Shown here: positions 7,435 through 16,645 of the stretch, in pieces
Layout: each line of letters opens with the position of its first letter
Position numbering within the stretch: the stretch's first letter is position 1
Assembly (NCBI GenBank): GCA_900543365.1
Contig: UQRG01000004.1
Span: 1 to 36,834, forward strand
DNA from: an uncultured Eubacterium sp.
GTDB taxonomy: Bacteria > Bacillota > Clostridia > Lachnospirales > CAG-274
DNA length: 36,834 bases
Direction of reading: 5' to 3'
The notes under the pieces: model-generated
Told to the model about the DNA's origin: nothing
Databases searched by the model: none
What the model saw: only the letters and a program-made list of their open reading frames with translations
Program-made: the position numbers and the translations under genes

Positions 7435-8658
7435 TTATTCATATCTAAGAGCTTCTATAGGGTCAAGTCTTGCAGCCTTTCTTGCTGGGTAAACACCAAA
7501 TATAATACCTATAGCACTTGAAATTGCAACAGCTATAAATATAGACTTAACTGATACAACACTTTTCATCCCAAGAACTAAACCCGCAATATACCCTGAA
7601 AGACAGCCTAATATTATACCTATTATACCTCCTATAAATGTTAGTATAATAGCCTCAACTACAAATTGAAACATAATATCCTTATTCCTTGCACCTATTG
7701 ATTTTCTTATACCTATTTCTCTAGTTCTCTCTGTAACAGTAACCATCATAATATTCATAACACCTATGCCACCAACAACAAGAGAAATAGCAGCTACACC
7801 ACTTATTAAAAGTGTAACAGTACCTGTAACCTTATTCATAGCCTCAAGCTGTGCTGTAGTAGCTTCACAATTATATTTGTCGCTAGTATCGTGTATTTCA
7901 TCAAGTTTAGCAACTATAGTTTCACCCAAGGCATCAGTATTGTCTGGGTCTTCTGCTACAAGAGTGATATTGGTAAGTGTTTTGTTATTAAAAAGTCTTT
8001 GTGCTGTAGAAATCGGAATAACCATTTCTTCAGGATATTCATTGTCAGAGGCATCAGTTGAAGTAGTATTTGTATCTTCAATAATACCTTTAACAGTATA
8101 TTTTAAAGAGCCTTTCCAAGTCTTTATTGTTATTTTTTGACCAATAATATTTTGGTCACAGTAGCCAAAAACCTTTTTTGCTGTTGTATCTGTAATTACA
8201 ACATTTTTAGACTTGTTATCAACATCATTTTGAGTAATATAATTTCCATATAAAAGAGTTGGACTCATAATATCATAATACTCTCCTCCAACACCTGTTA
8301 TTGATGCTGTATTAGTTTCCTTTGGGTCTAAAAGTTTTACCGAGTAATAGCTTGCAGAATAAGTTGGGCTAATATATTTTACACCCTCAACTTCTTTTAA
8401 GCCCTCATAGTCATCAAGAGTAAGAGCATCACTTGAAAACATATTTCTAGGCGAATTACTTCTTAATGATACTGTCATTCTACCTACACCAAGTGAATCA
8501 AACTGTTCTGTTATCTGTGCTTGTGAGCCATTTCCTATAGATGTAATTGCAATAACAGCAGCTATACCTATTATTATACCAAGCATAGTAAGAAATGTAC
8601 GCATTTTATTTGACAATACATTTCTAAAAGCTGACATTATATTTTCACGCAAAGGCAT
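7435..8658 (-). CDS. ABC transporter permease, MacB/FtsX type
   Basis: A 407-residue four-helix permease of a MacB-like exporter. The first helix is at about 20-40 (TFLTMLGIIIGIAAVIAI), followed by a large extracytoplasmic MacB_PCD domain (about 45-265) and the C-terminal FtsX domain with three helices (about 280-395), including ERTREIGIRKSIGA and the closing PARKAARLDPIEALR, both diagnostic. Its ATG directly abuts the stop of the ATPase gene (8659), so the two are translated in step; GGTGG is the only ribosome binding site. Together with the adaptor it would move an unknown substrate (peptide, antibiotic or lipid) outward. No regulator or substrate gene lies nearby. Confidence 0.92.
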   Translation of the reverse strand: MPLRENIMSAFRNVLSNKMRTFLTMLGIIIGIAAVIAITSIGNGSQAQITEQFDSLGVGRMTVSLRSNSPRNMFSSDALTLDDYEGLKEVEGVKYISPTYSASYYSVKLLDPKETNTASITGVGGEYYDIMSPTLLYGNYITQNDVDNKSKNVVITDTTAKKVFGYCDQNIIGQKITIKTWKGSLKYTVKGIIEDTNTTSTDASDNEYPEEMVIPISTAQRLFNNKTLTNITLVAEDPDNTDALGETIVAKLDEIHDTSDKYNCEATTAQLEAMNKVTGTVTLLISGVAAISLVVGGIGVMNIMMVTVTERTREIGIRKSIGARNKDIMFQFVVEAIILTFIGGIIGIILGCLSGYIAGLVLGMKSVVSVKSIFIAVAISSAIGIIFGVYPARKAARLDPIEALRYE

Positions 8659-9363
8659 TTACACACCACCTCCAACTATTTTGTGGTTTTCAATTATTTT
8701 GTCACTTATTTTATTACCATCTTTAAATGTAACAATTCTTTTTGTATATTCAGCAACATCAGGTTCGTGCGTAACCATAACTATAGTAGCTCCACTTTCA
8801 TTTAATCTTTGAAAAATATCTATAATTTCAAATGTAGACTTGCTATCCAAGTTACCTGTTGGCTCATCAGCAAGAATAATAGCAGGGTCATTTACAATAG
8901 CTCTTGCTATAGCCACTCTTTGTCGTTGACCACCTGACATCTCATTTGGCTTGTGGTACATTCTACCTGAAAGTCCAACCCGATTAAGGGCTTCTGTTGC
9001 TTTTTTACATCTTATAGCAGCATCAACACCACCATAAACCATAGGTAATTCCACATTTTCAATAGCATTTAATTTAGGCAAAAGATTAAAACTTTGAAAT
9101 ACAAATCCTATTTTTTTATTTCTTATTTCCGATAATTTTTCATCTTTTAAATTTGACACAACTATACCATCTAATATATATTCTCCACTTGTTGGTTTAT
9201 CAAGACAGCCTAATATATTCATAAGCGTTGATTTGCCTGAACCAGATGAACCCATTATTGAAACAAATTCACCTTTTTTAACCTCTAGGTCCACCCCCGC
9301 CAATGCCTGGACCTCCAGCTCCCCTAGGTTGTAACATTTGGTTAGCCTCTTGACCTTTATCAT
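8659..9363 (-). CDS. ABC transporter ATP-binding protein, MacB/LolD type
   Basis: The ATPase of the exporter, 234 residues. Walker A GSSGSGKST is at 38-46, Q-loop Gln90, signature SGGQR at 143-147, Walker B IILADE at 162-167, followed by the D-loop NLDS and the switch His in MVTHE. The frame is open further upstream to 9432, but I place the start at the ATG at 9361-9363: GGAGG lies 8 nt before it and alignment with the family begins there (MIKVKRLTKCY). That start lies inside the 3' end of the adaptor gene, giving an 86-nt overlap in another frame. Confidence 0.93.
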   Translation of the reverse strand: MIKVKRLTKCYNLGELEVQALAGVDLEVKKGEFVSIMGSSGSGKSTLMNILGCLDKPTSGEYILDGIVVSNLKDEKLSEIRNKKIGFVFQSFNLLPKLNAIENVELPMVYGGVDAAIRCKKATEALNRVGLSGRMYHKPNEMSGGQRQRVAIARAIVNDPAIILADEPTGNLDSKSTFEIIDIFQRLNESGATIVMVTHEPDVAEYTKRIVTFKDGNKISDKIIENHKIVGGGV

Positions 9364-11023
9364 CTTTATTACCTCCATTTTTACTACTTTCATCTTGACT
9401 TTCACTATGTTTAGTAATTTGAGCTTGTTCATATTCTTTATAACTCATACCATCTTTTATGTCCTCACTATTTGACCCTATTATTTTGTCACCTTCATTT
9501 AAGCCTGATTTAATCTCTATACTGGAATCGCCCTCATCACCTGTTTCAACAGTTGTCTTTACTATTTTACCATCTTTAACTTTATAAACATACTTTGTAT
9601 TTGTTTTACCATCTGTTGCAACAGCATTTGAAGATACAGTCAATACATCTTCTTTATTTACCACCATAATTTCAAGGTCAAGATTAAATCCGGGTTTCAA
9701 AACACCATCAGGATTATCAACAGAAATTTCAATAGGTACAACAGTTTCTGTACCTGAATTAGTTGATGCATCACTTGCACTTGTTGAAACCTTTGTAACT
9801 GTGCCTGTGTATATTTTTCCCTCTAAACCATCAGATGTCATAGTAACCTTTTGACCTAATGCAACTTTAGGAGCATCATATTCTTCAATGTTTGCATTTA
9901 CAATAAGCTGATTAAGATTAGCTATTTTAACCATTATTGTATTATCTACTACAAGAGAATTTTCATCTACTGGTATTTCTATTACCTTACCATCTACAGG
10001 TGTTGTTGCATATTGAACCAGGTCTGCAAGGTCATTCTCAAGGTCTGTGAGATTATCAGCAAGTCCTTGATTTGTAAGTAACTGTTGTTCATACTTTATT
10101 TTTGTTGACTTGTCAGAAAGAGGATTTTTAGCTATTGCTAGTTCTTGTTGTGCTTGTTTTAACTCATTTTGAGCTGCCGTAATTGTAAGTTTTTTATTAT
10201 CTCTTTCTTTGACTGTGTCATTATATGTATTTTGTGCGTCTGTATACGTAGATTGAGCTTTTTCAACAGATACTTTTGATTCTTCATAACTATTCTCAGC
10301 CTTTTCCAATGCAGTAACATAAGTATCATATTCTGACTGACTTACACCACCTACAGAAAGTAACTGACTATATGTGTTTTCATCTTTTTGTGCTTGTTCT
10401 AAGTCCCTCTGTGCTTGATTAAGGTTTCTCTCTGCTGTTTCAACATCTTTTTGAGCATTGTTAATTGTTGTCTGTTGTGAAGAAAGCTTAGTAGCATAAG
10501 AGTCATAAGTTGTTTGTGCTTCTTTTATTGTTTTCTGCTGTGTAAATATAGCATTTTCCAGCTTTGTTATTTCAGCAGTTGTCTTAGACTTAGTAATAGA
10601 TTCAAGTGCAAGCTTACCATTTTCTATTTCTCTTTTCGCATTCCTTATTTTACTTTCAATCTCAGTCTTGGTATCTTTAACATCATACTCAACAACATTT
10701 TGACCCGCTTTTACAGTATCACCTTCTTCAACAAGAAATTTCTTTATCTTGTATCCGTCAGCCTCACCATAAATATTTGTTTCATTTTCAAGGGCAACAG
10801 TACCACTTGCCGTAACAGTTTCTTGAATACTACCATTTTTAACATCTTCAATAAGAGAATTTTCCATTTTTGCATTGTCAGGGGTTTTAGACTTTTTTAA
10901 TTGTTTGTATACAATTGTAGCACCTAAAGCTATAATTAGAGCCATACATATTGCTATAATTTTGCTTTTACTGCCAATAGTTTTGTCTTTCGCTCCTTTT
11001 ATTAATTTATTAAATATACTCAA
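9278..11023 (-). CDS. Efflux periplasmic-adaptor-like (MacA/HlyD) subunit
   Basis: The membrane-fusion-type partner of the ABC exporter. A basic N-terminus and one transmembrane helix (about 20-40) are followed by a lipoyl-like half (VTASGTVAL, then VEEGDTVKAGQNV), a long Gln/Ala/Lys-rich coiled coil (about 130-315), the second lipoyl half (TPVDGKVIEIPVD) and beta-barrel segments. The C-terminus is a Gly/Pro-rich tail ending GGGGPRG. The frame opens with GTG at 11032, but AGGAG abuts that codon; the TTG at 11021-11023 has 8-nt spacing and is the better start (581 residues). The last 86 nt overlap the ATPase gene. In Gram-positives such adaptors probably span the wall space. Confidence 0.88.
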   Translation of the reverse strand: MSIFNKLIKGAKDKTIGSKSKIIAICMALIIALGATIVYKQLKKSKTPDNAKMENSLIEDVKNGSIQETVTASGTVALENETNIYGEADGYKIKKFLVEEGDTVKAGQNVVEYDVKDTKTEIESKIRNAKREIENGKLALESITKSKTTAEITKLENAIFTQQKTIKEAQTTYDSYATKLSSQQTTINNAQKDVETAERNLNQAQRDLEQAQKDENTYSQLLSVGGVSQSEYDTYVTALEKAENSYEESKVSVEKAQSTYTDAQNTYNDTVKERDNKKLTITAAQNELKQAQQELAIAKNPLSDKSTKIKYEQQLLTNQGLADNLTDLENDLADLVQYATTPVDGKVIEIPVDENSLVVDNTIMVKIANLNQLIVNANIEEYDAPKVALGQKVTMTSDGLEGKIYTGTVTKVSTSASDASTNSGTETVVPIEISVDNPDGVLKPGFNLDLEIMVVNKEDVLTVSSNAVATDGKTNTKYVYKVKDGKIVKTTVETGDEGDSSIEIKSGLNEGDKIIGSNSEDIKDGMSYKEYEQAQITKHSESQDESSKNGGNKDDKGQEANQMLQPRGAGGPGIGGGGPRG

Positions 11024-11054
11024 TTTATTCACTCCTATATTTTTTATTTTTTAC

Positions 11055-11080
11055 AGTATATAATTTCTAAATTAAGAAAT
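11055..11080 (-). promoter_or_regulatory. Possible promoter/operator of the ABC exporter operon
   Basis: A dyad ATTTCT (11063-11068) with AGAAAT (11075-11080) lies beside a possible -10 TATACT (minus strand, 11055-11060). No convincing -35 was found. About 80 nt further upstream on the same strand, AAGCC (11171-11175) and GGCTT (11159-11163) form a short stem followed by T-rich sequence, a weak terminator-like element. The rest of 11081-11339 shows nothing else I can support. Confidence 0.3.
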
Positions 11081-11339
11081 AATTAGTGTAAAATTAATTT
11101 TAGATTAAATAATATAACAAATAAGTACAACACTACTTAAAATCTTTACAAAAAAATAAAGCCTTTAAGTGGCTTGAATATAGTAATATATATATAACTA
11201 TTATAGTAATGAAATATCAAAATCTATAAGAAAAACAGCAAAGCAATATGTATATAAACTGTAAGGCGAATATTAATTTCAATAAAAAATGCTTAATTAA
11301 ATTTTATAATTTCATATTAGCCGTTAATTTTTGTAAATA

Positions 11340-11369
11340 AAAAGACTGAAGTAAAAACAACAGTCTTTT
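11340..11369 (-). terminator. Intrinsic terminator at the end of the rsmB-thiN cluster
   Basis: 9-bp arms 11340-11348 and 11361-11369 around a 12-nt loop; on the minus strand CAGTC is followed by TTTTT. It lies 26 nt past the stop of the 47-residue ORF, which suggests that ORF belongs to the transcript. Confidence 0.75.
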
Positions 11370-11394
11370 AACCAATATTTTTTATTATAAAATA

Positions 11395-11538
11395 TCAAAA
11401 CAATCTCCAAATGCCTAAACCAACAATAATTAAAGCACAAATATATCCAAGACAAAAAAATTTACAAACAAAAATACCTACACCTATGCCAATAATAAAC
11501 ATAGCCAGCAAAAATTTGCTAACATTACAAAATTTCAC
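11395..11538 (-). CDS. Small hydrophobic membrane protein, 47 residues
   Basis: An unrecognised small gene. GTG at 11536-11538 is preceded by GGGGTGG with a 4-nt spacer. The protein starts MKFCNVSKFL and has two hydrophobic stretches, about 9-24 and 28-43, joined by a Cys-containing turn (VCKFFC) and ending WRLF. It follows thiN by 34 nt and is followed by the cluster's terminator, so it is probably the last gene of that operon. Four cysteines in so short a membrane protein are notable. I do not assign a function; it could be a regulator of a neighbour or a free-standing small membrane protein. Confidence 0.6.
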   Translation of the reverse strand: MKFCNVSKFLLAMFIIGIGVGIFVCKFFCLGYICALIIVGLGIWRLF

Positions 11539-11572
11539 AAAACCACCCCAATATGAGTTTATGCAAAAAATA

Positions 11573-12205
11573 TTAATCTCTTGACATAATTAATATAAGC
11601 ACACCTTCACCAACAGAAATTGTTGCTACATCTCCATTCATAACATTACTGACCCCAAGTGAATGACCTATTTCCATTGTTGCATTAGTAAGAGCATATT
11701 CAAGATTTTTAGTAGTTATACCCTTTACCTCTGTTGTTAAAGGAATAAGTGAAACTGTCTGTCCCTTTTCACCTACAATATCTATACTATCTTCAACAAG
11801 GGTAATTATGTTATGTTCATCAAGAAGGCAAGTCCTTATACCTAATCTAACAGGTCTTAAAAGAATATGTACATTAGCTAAACTATGGTCAAATCTTCTG
11901 CCTAAACCACCAACAATGTAAATCTCTGTTGAATTTTTGTCAATAGCCATATTAATAGCTATTTCCATATCTGTTTCATTTTTCTTAACAGGAAATTTTT
12001 CTTTCAGAACACCTAAGTTTTCAAAAAACTCTGCATCTTCCTTATTAGCTGAATCAAAATCACCAACCATAATATTGGGCATTATCATCATCGCTCTACA
12101 ATGTTTAACTCCACCATCACAAGCAATTATATAGGCTTGGTCAAAGTATTCTCTAATTATATCGTAATTGTTTATTTCTCCATTGCCGATTATTATTGTT
12201 TTCAT
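11573..12205 (-). CDS. thiN: Thiamine pyrophosphokinase
   Basis: Transfers pyrophosphate from ATP to thiamine, making the cofactor thiamine diphosphate in one step; cytoplasmic. The 210 residues match the bacterial family in length. Motifs: ACDGG at 28-32, GDFDS at 48-52 and KNETDME at 75-81 (Mg-ATP and substrate site), and GGLGRRFDHSLAN at 99-111. The C-terminal thiamine-binding domain includes KGITTKNLEYAL and SLGVSNV. The ATG has GAGGT upstream. It is the last long gene of the rsmB cluster, 102 nt after rpe, its usual place in Clostridia. No TPP riboswitch is seen. Confidence 0.94.
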   Translation of the reverse strand: MKTIIIGNGEINNYDIIREYFDQAYIIACDGGVKHCRAMMIMPNIMVGDFDSANKEDAEFFENLGVLKEKFPVKKNETDMEIAINMAIDKNSTEIYIVGGLGRRFDHSLANVHILLRPVRLGIRTCLLDEHNIITLVEDSIDIVGEKGQTVSLIPLTTEVKGITTKNLEYALTNATMEIGHSLGVSNVMNGDVATISVGEGVLILIMSRD

Positions 12206-12307
12206 AAGATACCTCGCTTAAATAAGCAATAATATAGATAATATGTAATAATAAAACCATTACTAATTACTCTTATAGCAATTGTGATTTTATATGTTAA
12301 TAATTAT

Positions 12308-12976
12308 CTATTGATTGTACTTGCTCATTATTTCATTAAACTGCTGTATTCTATGTGCAGTATCATCTTTACCAAAAATAGCAGAGCCTGCTACAATAAC
12401 ATTTGCACCTGCATCAAGAGGACGATTTAAATTATTTAAATTAATACCTCCATCTATTTCAATATCATAATTAAGTCCATTATTAGCCTTATATTCAGCA
12501 AGTCCCTCTACATTTTCAAGAGTAGATTCAATAAAACTCTGACCGCCAAAACCTGGTTCTACACTCATAACAAGAAACATATCTACATACTCTGCAAGAG
12601 AAAGAACCTCTTTATAGCTTGTATTTGGCTTAATTGTTACTGCTGATTTTTTACCTAAATCCTTAATTTTTTTAAGAACCGGCACACAATTCTCTGTTGC
12701 TTCATAGTGAATATTAATAATATCTGCCCCTGCCTCTGCAAAAGCATCAATATACCTTTCAGGCTTAACAATCATTAAATGAACATCAAGAACTAAATCT
12801 GTAATTTTTCTAATACTCTTTACAACTGGTACACCAATTGAAATGTTAGGGACAAACATACCGTCCATAACATCAATATGAAGATATGGCACATTGTTAT
12901 CCTCACAAATCTTAATCTCTCTATCAAGCTTAGTAAAATCAGCAGAAAGCAATGATGGTGATAATAAATAATTCAT
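12308..12976 (-). CDS. rpe: Ribulose-phosphate 3-epimerase
   Basis: Interconverts ribulose 5-phosphate and xylulose 5-phosphate in the pentose phosphate pathway; TIM barrel. The conserved segments are SPSLLSADF at the start, HIDVMDGMFVPN, HLMIVKP, the phosphate-binding MSVEPGFGGQSF, IEIDGGIN and VAGSAIFG. The frame is open from a TTG at 12997, but AAAGGAG lies 6 nt before the ATG at 12974-12976 and family alignment starts there, so I give 222 residues. It follows rsgA with 25 nt between the rsgA stop and this start. Confidence 0.95.
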   Translation of the reverse strand: MNYLLSPSLLSADFTKLDREIKICEDNNVPYLHIDVMDGMFVPNISIGVPVVKSIRKITDLVLDVHLMIVKPERYIDAFAEAGADIINIHYEATENCVPVLKKIKDLGKKSAVTIKPNTSYKEVLSLAEYVDMFLVMSVEPGFGGQSFIESTLENVEGLAEYKANNGLNYDIEIDGGINLNNLNRPLDAGANVIVAGSAIFGKDDTAHRIQQFNEIMSKYNQ

Positions 12977-13001
12977 AATTTTCTCCTTTGTATACAAAAC
13001 T

Positions 13002-13862
13002 TTAGCGTTTCTTTAATTCGTTATATAAATACAAAAATCTATCGTATCTTTCCTGTGAAATTTCTTCTCCTATATGTGCCTTAACAGCACAATCAGGCTC
13101 TGCAATATGGGCACAATCTATAAATCTACATTGTCCTAAATATGGCTCAAATTCTCTAAAATAATGCTGTAATTCAGTATAATCCATAAAGTCAAGAGAA
13201 AGTGAAGTAAAACCAGGTGAGTCTACAATATAGTTATCGTTATCCATATTTAAAAGCTCAACTTGTCTTGTTGTATGTTTTCCTCTCTCTATTTTTTTAC
13301 TTATTTCTCCTGTTTGTCTATTGCTTTCTGGTACGAGAGAATTAATAAGACTTGACTTACCTACTCCTGATGGTCCAGCAAATACTGTAACTCCTTTAAT
13401 AAGATTCCTTAAATCCTCTATACCTTTATTCACCTTTGCCGACACAAAGACTACAGAATATAAAGGTTCATAAATAGCCTTAAAATCCTCTATTTCCTTA
13501 TTATCAACAAGGTCTGACTTATTAATACAAATAACAATGTTTGGTATGTGTTGAGTTTCTGCTAAAATAAGAAATCTATCTAACAAATCCCTATTAATAT
13601 CCGGACTTGCAGCCGCAAATGTAATAACTGCTGTATCAATATTAGCAACTCTTGGTCTTATAAGTGAATTTTTTCTCTTTTCTATTGTGTCTAAAGCACC
13701 TTTTTTATTAGCTTCATCAAGGACTGTAAATGTTACAAAATCACCTACTGTAGGCGTTATTTTAGCCTTTCTAAAACGACCTCTGGCGCTACATTCATAT
13801 ATGGAGTTATTGGCAGCCACATAATAAAGGCCACCTACTCCTCGTATTATTCTTCCTATCAT
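13002..13862 (-). CDS. rsgA: Ribosome small subunit-dependent GTPase RsgA
   Basis: A circularly permuted GTPase that checks late 30S subunit assembly. An N-terminal OB fold (about 1-68) is followed by the permuted G domain: NKSD (G4) at 114-117 comes before GPSGVGKS (G1) at 163-170 and DSPG (G3) at 214-217. The C-terminal zinc knuckle is formed by Cys245, Cys250, His252 and Cys258. The start ATG lies two bases after the prkC stop with no real ribosome binding site, so translation is probably coupled to the kinase. Length (286) is normal. Confidence 0.95.
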   Translation of the reverse strand: MIGRIIRGVGGLYYVAANNSIYECSARGRFRKAKITPTVGDFVTFTVLDEANKKGALDTIEKRKNSLIRPRVANIDTAVITFAAASPDINRDLLDRFLILAETQHIPNIVICINKSDLVDNKEIEDFKAIYEPLYSVVFVSAKVNKGIEDLRNLIKGVTVFAGPSGVGKSSLINSLVPESNRQTGEISKKIERGKHTTRQVELLNMDNDNYIVDSPGFTSLSLDFMDYTELQHYFREFEPYLGQCRFIDCAHIAEPDCAVKAHIGEEISQERYDRFLYLYNELKKR

Positions 13863-13864
13863 AA

Positions 13865-15898
13865 TTATTTAGTCACTGTACTTACTACTTTACCATTAAT
13901 TGTAACTGTGTATGTTGTGTTACCATCTGACTTATCTGGAACAGTAAATGGAAAATCAGTTTTGCCAACAGATTTTTCCCAAATTACTTCTTCGCTGCCA
14001 TTTTTCTTAGCTGTTACTTTAACATTATTTGTATCAGCAAGAGATGAAGTATCTGATGGATTAACAACTATATCAACCTGTTTTGTAGGTGTTTGATCTA
14101 CTGGAGCTGTTGTTACCTGTTCAACTGGAGCTACTGTTGTATGCTCTGTATTATTTTCTGTCTTAGGTTCTTCAATATCAATTATAGCTGGTACTGTAGC
14201 TGTATTACTATCCTCATTTGTTGCACCTATATGTTCACCACGACAAATAGTAATTGCTACTTGGCTACCAGTCTGAACCATTGTGTCAGCGGCTATACCT
14301 TGGTCAATAACACTACCTACAGGAACTGTATCGCTATAGCCATCAATAAACTTAGCCTCAAGACCTAAATCTTCAAGCATAAGAGAAGCCTCCTCCTGGG
14401 TTTTAAGTTTAAGGTCGGGCATTTTAACTTCCTCGCTGTCTGAACCTTGACTAACCTTGACATCAATCTTAGTATCAGCACCAACCATTTCACCATCTTC
14501 CGGTGACTGTTCTGTAACCTCTCCAATAGGTTTGTCACTAGTTACATATTCAACATTACCTATTTCAAGTCCCATTTCTGCAAGTGCCTCTTCTGCCTTA
14601 GACTTACGCATACCTACAATATTTGGTACTTGAATATCACCTGCACCAGAACTAACATAGAGAACAATAGTATCACCTTTATTAACTCTTTCTCCCTTTT
14701 CAGGTGTCTGTTGAGCAACATCTCCAGCATCTACATCAGCCTTGTAAATATCCTTTCGCTCAACAGTTAGACCCTTTTTCTCAGCCTTTAAACACGCCTT
14801 TTCATAAGCCATACCTACAAAATTAGGCACTTTAATTGTATCACCATATATTGTCTTTGTAAGCATAGAACCACCAACAGTAATAAGAAGTATAATAAGA
14901 ATACCTGTTATAACAGCAATAATTATTACATTTCTTTCTTTCTTCTTTATTTCTATGCTTTCCTCATCTTCTATATCATTGTCATTATTATAGTCATTGT
15001 CATCATCGTCTATTACTGGTACAACCTTTTTAATTGGCTTAATATTGTTATTAGCAGTTGGCTTTGCTTTGCCCTCCAAAGCAATTTTTAATGCCTCATA
15101 CATTGCTCTGGCATTTTGGTATCTATTCTTTGGCTCTTTAGCACAAGCCTTTTTTATAATCTCTATAATCTCTTGTGAAACATTAGGATTAATGTTCCTC
15201 GGGTCAGGTATAGGGGCTTTAATATGCTTCATTGCTAAATCAAGGGCTGAATTGCCTTCAAAGGGAATAGTACCTGTAACCATTTGATAAAGGACTATAC
15301 CTAAAGAATAAAGGTCACTTCTTTGGTCTACATCATCACCCTTAGCCTGTTCTGGAGAGAAATAATGTACAGACCCCATATAATCTCCTTGTGTAGTTTC
15401 CACACTATTTGCCTTAGCAATACCAAAGTCTGTTACTTTAGCTACAAGTTTGCCACCAATTTTAGTAAGAAGTATATTTTCTGGCTTAATATCTCTATGA
15501 ATTACTCCGTGGGCGTGGGCATTTTCAAGACCTGCTGCTATTTGCATAGCTAAATCACAGGCAAGTTCATTATCCAAAGGAGCTTTTTTATAAATAAGCT
15601 CATTTAGGGTAAAGCCATCTATATATTCCATAACAATATAATAAATATCACCATCATTGCCAACATCATAGACATTGACAATGTTAGTGTGGGCAAGCTG
15701 TGCAGCAGCTCTTGCCTCTGTGTTAAAACGCTTAATAAAGCCTTTGTCCTCTATATAATCAGACTTTAAAACCTTAAAGGTTACATCTCTACCAAGTTTT
15801 AAATCATTTGCCTTATAGACAATTGCCATACCACCTCTGCCTAAGGTTTCTACAATTTTATATCTGTCACTTATAACTTGACCTTTTTCAAGCTGCAT
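13865..15898 (-). CDS. prkC: PASTA-domain serine/threonine protein kinase (PrkC/Stk family)
   Basis: A single-pass membrane kinase that senses muropeptides or lipid II and controls wall metabolism and dormancy. Kinase domain 1-275: glycine loop GRGGMAIVYK at 20-29, Lys42, HRDIKPEN at 134-141 with catalytic Asp136, DFG at 157-159 and SPEQAKG. A highly acidic Asp/Asn stretch (297-314) precedes the transmembrane helix (about 324-343). Three PASTA repeats follow at about 356-421, 424-490 and 495-557. The C-terminal 120 residues are a Thr-rich linker and an extra beta-rich domain. AAGGAGGTGA precedes the ATG. It lies 12 nt after the phosphatase stp. Likely targets include IreB (4088-4384). Confidence 0.95.
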   Translation of the reverse strand: MQLEKGQVISDRYKIVETLGRGGMAIVYKANDLKLGRDVTFKVLKSDYIEDKGFIKRFNTEARAAAQLAHTNIVNVYDVGNDGDIYYIVMEYIDGFTLNELIYKKAPLDNELACDLAMQIAAGLENAHAHGVIHRDIKPENILLTKIGGKLVAKVTDFGIAKANSVETTQGDYMGSVHYFSPEQAKGDDVDQRSDLYSLGIVLYQMVTGTIPFEGNSALDLAMKHIKAPIPDPRNINPNVSQEIIEIIKKACAKEPKNRYQNARAMYEALKIALEGKAKPTANNNIKPIKKVVPVIDDDDNDYNNDNDIEDEESIEIKKKERNVIIIAVITGILIILLITVGGSMLTKTIYGDTIKVPNFVGMAYEKACLKAEKKGLTVERKDIYKADVDAGDVAQQTPEKGERVNKGDTIVLYVSSGAGDIQVPNIVGMRKSKAEEALAEMGLEIGNVEYVTSDKPIGEVTEQSPEDGEMVGADTKIDVKVSQGSDSEEVKMPDLKLKTQEEASLMLEDLGLEAKFIDGYSDTVPVGSVIDQGIAADTMVQTGSQVAITICRGEHIGATNEDSNTATVPAIIDIEEPKTENNTEHTTVAPVEQVTTAPVDQTPTKQVDIVVNPSDTSSLADTNNVKVTAKKNGSEEVIWEKSVGKTDFPFTVPDKSDGNTTYTVTINGKVVSTVTK

Positions 15899-15910
15899 AA
15901 ACTCACCTCC

Positions 15911-16645
15911 TTAAATGTCAATAATAATAACGGAAATGTTGTCAAATCCACCATTTTTCTTGGCTGCCTCAACAAGCATAGATGCTCTATCCTCCAAAGA
16001 AAAACCACCTGCTGATGCTATGTTGCAAATTTCATCATCTTCAAGCATTGTACTTAAGCCATCACTACAAATAAGTATAATATCATTTTCTTTAACTTTC
16101 ACAATAAGTCCATCTGTAACAACTGAACTATCAGTACCAACAGCTCTAGTAATACAGTTACGCTGAGGATGATTTCTAGCTTCCTCCTCTGTAATCTGTC
16201 CAGCCCTAACCATTTCTGCAACAAGAGAATGGTCATTTGTTACTTGCTCAATTTTGCCGTCTGAAATTTTGTAAAGTCTTGAATCACCTACATGAGCTAC
16301 ATACATATTGTTTCCAACTACTGTAGCTCCAATTATTGTTGTACCCATTTCTGAATATTCTTCGTAGGTTCTGCCTAATTTATAAACAGCATCATTAGCC
16401 ATATTAACTGCACCAATAATCATATCTAAAGGTTCATCAGTACTATCTGGTTGGTATTTATTTAGATATGCAAGAAAAGCCTCTATAGCTGTATTACTTG
16501 CTACCTGTCCCGCTCTGTGACCACCCATACCGTCAGCAACAATATATAAGTTGTCCAGCTTTCCTACCGGTTCATTGGATACATATATAGAGTCCTCATT
16601 TTTGGGACGCACACAACCAATATCAGTTCTGCCATAGCCTAACAT
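15911..16645 (-). CDS. stp: PP2C-type serine/threonine phosphatase (Stp/PrpC)
   Basis: Metal-dependent phosphatase that reverses the adjacent kinase. Of 244 residues, the PP2C motifs are RPKNEDS at 13-19, VADGMGGH at 36-43 (metal-binding Asp38), the HVGDSRLY segment, NDHSLVAEMVRAG, ICSDGL and the closing FDNISVIIID. AAGGAGG lies 7 nt before the ATG. The stp-prkC pair is nearly universal in Bacillota. A 156-nt gap separates it from rlmN upstream. Confidence 0.95.
   Translation of the reverse strand: MLGYGRTDIGCVRPKNEDSIYVSNEPVGKLDNLYIVADGMGGHRAGQVASNTAIEAFLAYLNKYQPDSTDEPLDMIIGAVNMANDAVYKLGRTYEEYSEMGTTIIGATVVGNNMYVAHVGDSRLYKISDGKIEQVTNDHSLVAEMVRAGQITEEEARNHPQRNCITRAVGTDSSVVTDGLIVKVKENDIILICSDGLSTMLEDDEICNIASAGGFSLEDRASMLVEAAKKNGGFDNISVIIIDI

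Noticed and set aside
9364..9432. Upstream extension of the ABC ATPase frame
   Set aside because: It lies wholly within the adaptor gene, is Lys/Val-rich and unlike the family; a good ribosome binding site supports the ATG at 9363.
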